64,000 nucleotides of DNA from Antilocapra americana (lineage: Eukaryota > Chordata > Mammalia > Artiodactyla > Antilocapridae). The DNA is taken from positions 2,253,836 through 2,317,835 of the forward strand of contig ML664176.1 in the NCBI GenBank assembly GCA_007570785.1, read 5' to 3'. Below, piece after piece: positions 56,207-64,000 of the stretch. The position numbers and the translations under genes were made by a program. Under the pieces are notes generated by a model that saw nothing but the letters and a program-made list of their open reading frames with translations, did not search any database and had not been told where the DNA came from. Position 1 is the stretch's first letter. Each line of letters begins with the position of its first letter.

Positions 56207-59200
56207 TCCTTGGTTTTATCTGCTCTTTAGACCTTGGGTCAACACTCTCTGCAAACATTACTCCCAGGCAGGGTTACCAGAAAAATGTCATTAGAATTAC
56301 AGGCTTTGGAGTTCAGACACTAAACACCATTTAAAGGAAACAAAACCAGATGGCAGAAGTGGTAAGATATACAGGTTTGTTTTTTGTTTTTTCCATAGTT
56401 AGGAATTATCTGGCCTTTTCCCAAAGAACAGCTTAGTTGTGAGAACAGCCAATAACATCTTAGGAAAGGCACAATGTATACCAAAAGGGAGCTATGAGAG
56501 CTAGAAAAAGACTTGGAAAAGTCATAGGAAGACTAAGACATCAGGAAACTTGCTAAACAGCCAGAGAAACACCTCCAGTAGGGCAAAGCAAGGTGAAAAC
56601 CCCTAATCAGTTCATAAGTCAGAGATTTCATAATCTCCATAGTGTCTCTGGTCACACTCTTAATGACCCAGAACTCCTCCTTTGGCTATCTGCTCAAAGA
56701 AATGAAGATAGGGAATCTCTTATGACTTCATGCCATTGTTGCTGGGCTGGGTCAGTGAAAACTAAATACTGTCCAAGGACTGACTATGGCAATTTTTTGA
56801 AAGTTTTCAAAGGCCCATGGTAATGGAGCAAAATATGGTGGTGCTGCTCTTGTTGTAGTGAAGACATCTGTCCAACTTAACATGCTGCCCATCATTATAG
56901 GACTTAGGTACACAAAACACTTCAAAATATTTGGTAAAATGACAGTAGTACAGCCAACGTCCTTCATCTGACTTTGTGTCTATAGGTTAGAGTGTCCATC
57001 CACTCAGTACATTAGTTCCAGGATCTTTTGGACTCTGGCCAGGGGACCTTGAGACCCTCTCTCAATTTGCTACAACAGAAGGGAATACCTTCAAAACAGT
57101 AGGAAAGAGTTCCCAGATCCACTCAAAACCCACCAACCCTGTTGCCCGAAACTCAGTTACTTTTCAATGTCTATTTTATGAAACTAAAAACCTAGATACA
57201 TAATAAACCTTTACTCTCTCAGAAGGCTATCATTCTGGAAACTTTCTGTATACTCTTCCACCTGCAAGGATATAGAAGATCTTAAATACCTTCATAAAAA
57301 TACCTCCCCAGAACAGGCTCTCCCATCAAGGGGTGTAAACTTTGGCTCTTTCTGCTCTGTCCCACCACCCTCTTCCCCAGTCTCAGCAAAGACTCTTAAC
57401 CCTTAAATATCGGTGGTCTCTTCTACAAAAGAAGGGGGAGGTATATGTTCTCTTGTTTGGGGGCTTCCTGGACTTCAGGAACCCATAAATTGGATACCAA
57501 ACTGTTCTTCAGATTATTATTTTTTTGTTGTTATTTTGGGATAAAGATGCTTCTTGATCCTTCTTTATACTTCCCAATTTTCTCACAACTTCTTTTACTC
57601 TTTTGCACATAGCATGACAGCCAAGCAAGAGCCCAAGGTGCGTTGCTACTGAACGACCTGCAACCTCACAGAAGTACTTCAGGACAAGATGTGAGCATTG
57701 ACCCCTCTCACATGTCTTGGGAGTGTGGCACCCAGACACAAGAAACATCCAATCACTGACTCACTTGAGACCCCTGCCAGGTGCCTATAACATTTTCCCA
57801 AGATACAACCCAAAGAGAAGCAGTGAGGAGAGTCTGAATCCTTAGACCATACATATGAGCTGGTCTTCCACCCTTGGACCAATAACAATTAAAAGAGAAA
57901 ACCTCAGGACCCATTCCAGGGGCAGAAGTCTTCATTTTCTTAGTCCCCTCTTTACCTATACATGGAAAAAGGAGTTCGTGGAAACCTACTTCTCACCCCA
58001 CAATCCTACAGACATTATCTCCCCACTACATATGACCTCTTATGGAGCAAGGAAGGACTCTTGCTCATCTTTTATCCTCAGTACCTATACAGGACTTGGC
58101 ATGTAGTCAACATTCACTGTAGGAAGGAAAGAAGGGAGGAAAGCAGCAAAGTAGAGACAGAGAGAAGGAGGTTTAGCTCTTTGTCTGTGGGTTTCTTATG
58201 CTTCTGCCCTAGCTGGCTCCCTCTTCTTAGCCTTTGCCCTTTCCTCGATATTCCTCTACCTTTCCTTTCACGTAATCTCTAACCTGAATCAATTTTTCCT
58301 CCTAATTCCCCTCCCTCCAAGTTTTTCTCCTCTCTCTGCTGTTGTAACCTAAATTTCCTAATGCTTTTATTCTCTACAATTTTCCTGGTTTCTCCTCTTC
58401 TTACTCTAGTTTTTTCATCATTCTTGGCCTCATTTATTTTTCCTTTTTGGTAAGGATTGATAGACTTAAAGCAAGCGAGAAGAAAAAAAAATTCTAAAGA
58501 GAGGAATACTTCAAAATGATGAAAATTGAAGCAATAGCCAAAAAGAAGAGATCCACAAAAGCAAGGCCCAAGGGTTCAGTAAACAGAAATTATTCTTTCC
58601 CCTGCCTTTGTCTTTGTCTCACAAAGAACAAGACATTTCCATTCATGTATTTTCTAACCTATTCTCTGGCTTCTTCAAAGTTACCCCAAAAACTCTTCTA
58701 GTTACCATCAACCTAGGAACTGATGCTTTCAGGGGTACATCTCGTCATTCAACATGAGGATACCTGGTGCTTTTTCTGCACACTGCTCCAAAGAGGAAGC
58801 TCCAGGCCCTGTTCTGAGTGACAGCAAAGGCCCCAGCTAGCATCCTAAGGCTGGGGCAGAGCCCTTGCTCAGCATCACTGCCACACATCACATGTCCCTT
58901 CCCATTTTCTGATCATAATGCAACCTCCATCAGGACTGATACCTCTACAAATTCCCTCTTCCCAGTTCTAATCTGGGTTCCAAAAGTGTCTGGACTCATC
59001 AGATGATCTCACAACTGGAGGGAAGGGACAAGACTTACGATCCTTACAAATTCAACCCCAGGTTCCCACCAGAATCCAACACTCTTTCCCACTTTGTCTA
59101 GTTTAACAGCATAGAGGGCATGTTTTCAGTGGGGGAGCATCAGCACAGGCTAACTTTGGGCACTTTGCTGATACAAACATGGAGGGGAGAGCTAAGAGAT

Positions 59201-60700
59201 CAAAGCAGCGAATTACCAAAAAGGTTTTCCCAGTTTAGAACGTGGATGCATAACTGACATCATACATCCAGGGTCCTTCCTGTTAGGCAGAAGTACATGT
59301 ACACAGACCATGGAGATGCCAAACTGCCTAACAATGAGTATCATATGTCCCCTTCTCCACCAGACTCCTGCTACTCTGACACCCACTTGCCAGACCTCGA
59401 TTGCTAAATGGCATTCAATCTCAGGATTGGATCCCAAACTCTTAAAAGCCCTTAAAATTGCATTTGACTGCCATTTCATTCTCTCTGAAATATTGTTTCT
59501 ATCTTCCAGGCCCAGTTACAGAGACAGGGTAAAACTTCAGGAGAAAGGAAAAATTAGTCTTCCTGTAAGCCCACATGTGTCTCTTAGGTCAGGAACAACT
59601 ATCAGCAGTGATGTGCCATCCTCTTTTCCTTTGGGTCCCTGAGGACTGCAGTTAAGTCTTTTCTAATGACTATTACCATGGATGCGAATAGTTCCTATAC
59701 AGGTTTAACCTACTTTAAAACAAGTTCTAAGAGCGGCCCAACCACAGGACCTTAAAGGCAGCCTTTCTCACTACCCCAGTTACTATCTATTTTACTTCCC
59801 CAGTTCTAGTTTCTGGGAAAAACACCCTTCCCCAATCCCACAATGCCCAGAAATTCTGGTGAGCACACACCCAGATCCAATCTAATATCATTTCAGGGCT
59901 CCAGTGAAGAACCACCACAAATTTTGCCTCATCAGCAGACAAACTTCAGAACCTTAATGCAGCTTACATACTCCGCTTAACCTATAAGCCAGAAAGTCTA
60001 CCTTACTTAAGACACCAGACTCTTCCTCCCACCAGGGAGGGAACCCACCGGAGGGCAATATTCTTTTGTCTCATCCCCTGAACTTAACAGCATGCTTAAC
60101 TGTTAACCCTAATCCTAACCAAGTGACTTCTCCAATGACGTCAAAGTGACTTAAAAGTCGTTTGGGGAATTCCTCATATCTAGTAAGAAGGGGAAGAGAG
60201 GTTAAACTATTGTATCCTAAGAGATGAAGGAGAGGGCTTTGATAGGGAAAAGGAAGGAATGGAAGGAAAACAGAGATGGCCTGAATGAGGGGAACCCCTA
60301 GGCTTGTCCCTTGGGGACAGGAATCTGGGTGCAGAGGCTGAATCCATGAAACCCTAACTGGGTGGAGGTTTCACTAAACTGATGGCAATGATCCCATCAG
60401 TCACTCATAGCAGGAGGCATGTCTGCTCCCCTCTTGGAATCAGAAAACTTGGCTAAAAATCCTCAACCTTGAGCTGAAGAGAAGTCATCAGCTCAAACTC
60501 TGTATTTATGGGTGTAACTACAAATTTTACCCAATTTAACATCCACCATATAACTCCCTGCCCAGGACAAGGTTTGAAATGTTCCAGCGGTTCCCCCAAC
60601 GCCACCCCATAGGCCGGTTGCAGTATGTTAATAAGGCTTGCACAGCTCCAACCTAATCATCCTAGAGCAAGAATTCTTTTCCTAAGGCCACGGTCACCAC
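56207..60700. other. Repeat-poor unique sequence, no gene recognised
   Basis: About 4.5 kb without SINEs, the longest such stretch in the window. A CCAAT word directly followed by TGACGTCA lies at 60132-60143. Short frames on both strands (for example 57509-57748 and 59310-59642) have no motif I know. Confidence 0.5.
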
Positions 60701-60779
60701 AAGAATATATGGCTCTGCTACAGTTCAAGGCCTGGGCAACAGTTCAGTTTTTCGAGTCTCCAACCTCCAGAGCCTCTCA

Positions 60780-61160
60780 ACTGGCGAGCCTGCTGCAGCC
60801 TTGAAAGCGTTTGGCCAACCTTGACTCCTGCAGAGCTTAACGGAAAGAAGGCTGCGGAGGGGCTCGGCCAACGCCTTTCAACCGACAGCCCGGCCCCTCG
60901 CACCCTTCCCAGCCCTCTCCCCCGCCCCGCCCCGCAGTCTCCAGGGTGACCGGGCAGGGGCTAGGCTGGTGTGCAGGGTTCTCGGAGCTTCCCTGCAGGG
61001 ATCTGACCAATGACCAGGCGGGCTGCTGTACAGGTGAGAGGTCCGTGGACTCTCTCCTGGGCAGCCCTGCCTCCTTTCACTCCTGTGACCTTGGAGTTCC
61101 GTACACGAGCCCTGCACAACCACGCGCTGAGACGTTGAGGGTGTTACATGGACGCTCTCG
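60780..61160. promoter_or_regulatory. Small CpG-rich candidate promoter with SP1 boxes
   Basis: CpG-dense sequence in an AT-rich area, with CCCCGCCCCGCCCCGC at about 60919-60934. A clean donor-like TACAG|GTGAGAG follows near 61030-61040. It could start a spliced noncoding RNA on the plus strand. No supporting coding frame exists. Confidence 0.5.
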
Positions 61161-62539
61161 GCTGGCCGCAGTCTGGGGGTTCTGTTCCGCTTGTGGTAGC
61201 TGTCTGCCCATCTTCCCCACAGCGAGACCCCACGTGGGCCCTCTGGAAGCCAGTTTAGCGGACCAGTATGCCTTCTCTTTGCCCTCTTCAGCCCTCTAGT
61301 CTCATTTTTTTAACTTGATGGGTTGAACAGTCTTTGAGTATTCTGGATCATGAGGGCAGGGCAGGTGCCCCTTTCTCACCTCCTAATCCTCCCCAGAAAT
61401 GAAGCCATTTCTCCTTTTCCCTGCTCCACTAGATTCTGAGGCCAGCTTTTAAGCCTCTTCCCTGCCCTTTTGCCCAACCGGCCCTCTGGCTCTCATCTGC
61501 AGGTTAGAGGGCTCTGGCTGAGCAAAGGTGGTCATACAATCCCTTGTTCTGAAGCATCTGAGGCGTCTGTGCTCCTGTCACTCCCATGTTCCTGGCCTCT
61601 CCTGGGTCTTTTTGGCATTTTCTATGTCCCTTCATTACTCTCTCCTGGGTATCAGTTACTCACATGTCCGTTATCTGGCTACCCCTTCAGATCCAAAGGG
61701 CTTCTCTCATGGCAAGCACGACCTGTATGTCTTTTGTGCTTGGCTTACTAAACTCAGGTATTTAATGAATACCATTTTGAAAAACATTTTTAACTGAGCA
61801 TTACCTGTTGATAACAGGTTTAATAAACATCACCTATATTATCTAAATTATAAAGTTAGTATGGTGGAGTCTTTTGAACAACAATGGGTTAAACAGCCAA
61901 CTCAACTTCTTACAAAAACTGTAGGCTTTATAACCTCCCACCTCCACAAAGGCAACAATTAAGCTTTGCTTCATAGACCTATTCTTTCCCAGGGCAGATG
62001 GAGAGAGATTTGCTATAACGGGAACAGTGGTTATTTAGTAGTGATGAGATGAATGCTTTCCATTTTCCTTTTATCTGTGTTTTCTACAATGCAAATACAT
62101 TTTAAAAGACTTTTTAAGAGATATGAAGAGACTGGGGGAACAGGGAACCAAGCCCTTTGACAACCTGATCAAGAGACACCTGTTTGCTCTTTCGGGGAAC
62201 TTCCTGTAATACTCACAGGCCTTTCCCACACAGTATGGTTCTAACAGAAAGAGGAGGCAAGGGCAGCTTAGGGCAGGGGACAAAGAACTGGTATGGAAAG
62301 GGTTAGTGGGGATTCTGACCATGGTTTGGGGCTGAGGGACCTAAGTAATTAATTGTACCTTCCCCTAAGAGAAGGGCCAGAGGACAACCCACACTGCATA
62401 CTTGTGAATTGGGAGCAGACTGCCCTGTCACCAAGGAATCTCCTGTCTTACTTATTCAATCCTTGGGTAGCTTCCCCATTCACTGGTAAGTGTAAGGCCA
62501 GATTCCGAATTATGGCCACCAGAGTATTCAAAACAATTT
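61161..62539. other. Unique sequence, nothing recognised
   Basis: No gene or clear repeat. A small hairpin ACCTGTT-GAT-AACAGGT sits at 61803-61819. Confidence 0.5.
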
Positions 62540-62745
62540 GAGAGAGTCTAGAGGTTAGGACTTGGGCTTTGAAATTAGACAGGACCAGCTTTCATCTAAG
62601 CTCTCCACACGGATGAGTTGTGCTACCTTGGGCAGGCCATCCAATCAGAGACTCTGGTTTTTCATCTGTAAATGAGTGTTGGCAATGCTTGTTGTCAGGA
62701 TTTTCATACTTCACAGCGCCTGTCAGGTAGTCCATGCTTAGATGA
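62540..62745 (+). repeat. MIR
   Basis: GAGGTTAGGACTTGGGCTTTGAAATTAGACAGG, TGTGCTACCTTGGGCAGGCC and TTTTTCATCTGTAAATGAG follow the MIR order. Confidence 0.75.
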
Positions 62746-64000
62746 GAACTAGTAGCCCCTTTCCTGCTTCCCCACCACCCAAAGAGCCATGGCCTCCTTT
62801 AGTGTGCGTGTGCACCTCATTCTCGTCTGTATGCCCAACCCTCTATGAGAACCCAGAATAGAGAGTGGAGCTGAGATGCATTCCTTTTCACAGAACCCTC
62901 TTTGGACCCTGAGAAAGGGTACCCCCGACCCTCACTGTCCTTTAGGGTTGCTGGGGTCTTTGGAGTAATCTGACCAGAGCTGGAGAGTCCATCTTCCCCA
63001 TAGGGAATGAAGACTCTCACCTAGGCTCTGAACCAACCTCTTAAATATGCAGTACCCAGCCAAAGGCCAAGGGTGGGGAGCCTGCCCACTCCCAGTCTGA
63101 GGCTGACTGACCACCCCTGACCTTCTATGTTCCCTGAAAAGAAACACTTCAGTCACAAGACCCAGGATACTGTCCTCTCCTCCTCGATTAAAATCCCGTC
63201 CTCCATAGCAGGAAAGCCTCTGTCGTAGAACTCAGTCTTCCTGCAGTCCCACCTCCCCGGCAGGGCCTCTTTCTTTACCTTATGTGCCCCTCCCCCAGCT
63301 GTGATTCCCAGGAGCACTCTTCCCCTTCACTCCTTACCCTACTCCCTATGAGCCCCAAAGCCCCCAGCACTCCGGCTGCCCAGCGCCCCAGCTGGCTTTG
63401 GTGTGGGGAGCTTCCACATCTGCTCTGCAGACAGAGGGGCCCCATAGCCTCCCTTCAGCACACTTCCACACTTCCTGGAGCAGCTTCTTTATCTCCTTCT
63501 CCCACATCAGTCCCCAAAGCGGTCTGAGGACAGATGCATCAAGCCCCAAAAGTAGGGCTTTTGGGGTGTTGGTAACTGGGAACTGTCAGATCTAGTCTGT
63601 CCATAGAGACAGAGTTGGATGGGGGGCTCCTGGAGTCCCATTCTCAGGTCTGAGCGCACTTTGCTTACCTGCCTTGCCCCTCCTCAGCCAAATATGGCTG
63701 GGCAAAGTCCTCTCTCTGTGACAACATATATAGAATTTGTGGAGGAAAATCTGTATCTCTTTATTTCCCAGAAAAGAAACATGCATTTGATCATGTATGT
63801 CAGAAAGTGGGAGGAAATGACAAAATAAACAGTAGAATTTCTAAATTAGCCAGGAGAAAGTGAAAAATAAGCAAAAAAAAAAAAAAGAGTGGAGAAGAGG
63901 ATACCCTTGGTAAATGGTGAACATAAAGTAGAATTAAAGAAATAAAAGGGAGACTAACAATATAGTTATTATGAAGTGTAAATGGGCTGAATTTCCCTAT
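62746..64000. other. Unique sequence, no gene recognised
   Basis: Moderately GC-rich to 63700, then AT-rich with a poly(A) run near 63873-63885. Overlapping short frames on both strands near 63280-63830 have no known motif. Confidence 0.5.

Noticed and set aside
60106..60120. Telomere-like AACCCTAATCCTAACC
   Set aside because: Only about two and a half imperfect units; too short to be an interstitial telomeric site.
1..64000. Search for CRISPR arrays, operons, phage or toxin-type systems
   Set aside because: The sequence is mammalian nuclear DNA; the only regular array (50640-52345) has contiguous 95-96 bp units without spacers.
1..64000. Functional tRNA genes
   Set aside because: B-box-like words such as GTTCGATCCCTGG occur only inside tRNA-derived SINEs; no full cloverleaf was recognised.

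Overview
The window is a stretch of ruminant nuclear DNA, most likely Bos or another bovid. Over thirty copies of bovid SINEs (Bov-tA/Bov-A2 and CHR types), several BovB (RTE) LINE pieces, L1 copies and endogenous-retrovirus LTRs cover much of it, mixed with older mammal-wide repeats (MIR, L2, MaLR LTR, hAT and mariner remnants). There is no prokaryotic gene organisation. Most short open frames are chance frames or repeat-derived.

One clear protein-coding gene is present: an intron-poor, CpG-rich C2CD4-family gene on the minus strand, with its coding exon at 36820-37914. It is best matched to C2CD4B (nuclear-localised factor 2). A TATA box, a strong splice acceptor just upstream of the start codon and a poly(A) signal frame the gene. 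In human this family lies in the VPS13C-C2CD4A-C2CD4B interval, a type 2 diabetes association locus, so the surrounding repeat-poor DNA may carry its regulatory elements.

A second gene-like unit lies on the plus strand at about 49985-52740. A CpG-rich 5' segment leads into a short open frame, then a tandem array of about 17-18 units of 95-96 bp, then an open C-terminal end and a poly(A) signal. One unit length encodes an acidic 32-residue repeat. Most units have lost one base and gained an in-frame TAG, so the middle of the array no longer encodes one continuous protein, while both ends stay open. A 10-N assembly gap sits in the array. I do not recognise the protein. This is the most unusual structure in the window.

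Layout: 1-4240 is unique DNA with a few SINEs. 4240-7342 is an old L1-like piece, a SINE split by a 1,022-bp solo LTR, and a 3'-truncated BovB. 7343-25390 is unique DNA with many SINEs, two L1 3' ends, one class I LTR and a ~470-bp segment present twice. 25390-32776 has a hAT element inside a MIR, a mariner remnant and a second BovB. 32777-35240 is a 5'-truncated L1 with a target-site duplication. 35241-38930 holds C2CD4B. 38931-49970 holds a third BovB, a deeply nested repeat cluster (43010-45290) and a hAT-Charlie remnant. 49970-52866 is the CpG/tandem-array gene. 52867-56205 is L1, SINE and LTR debris. 56206-64000 is repeat-poor DNA with a small CpG-rich, SP1-box segment near 60900 followed by a good splice donor, a candidate promoter of an unannotated transcript.
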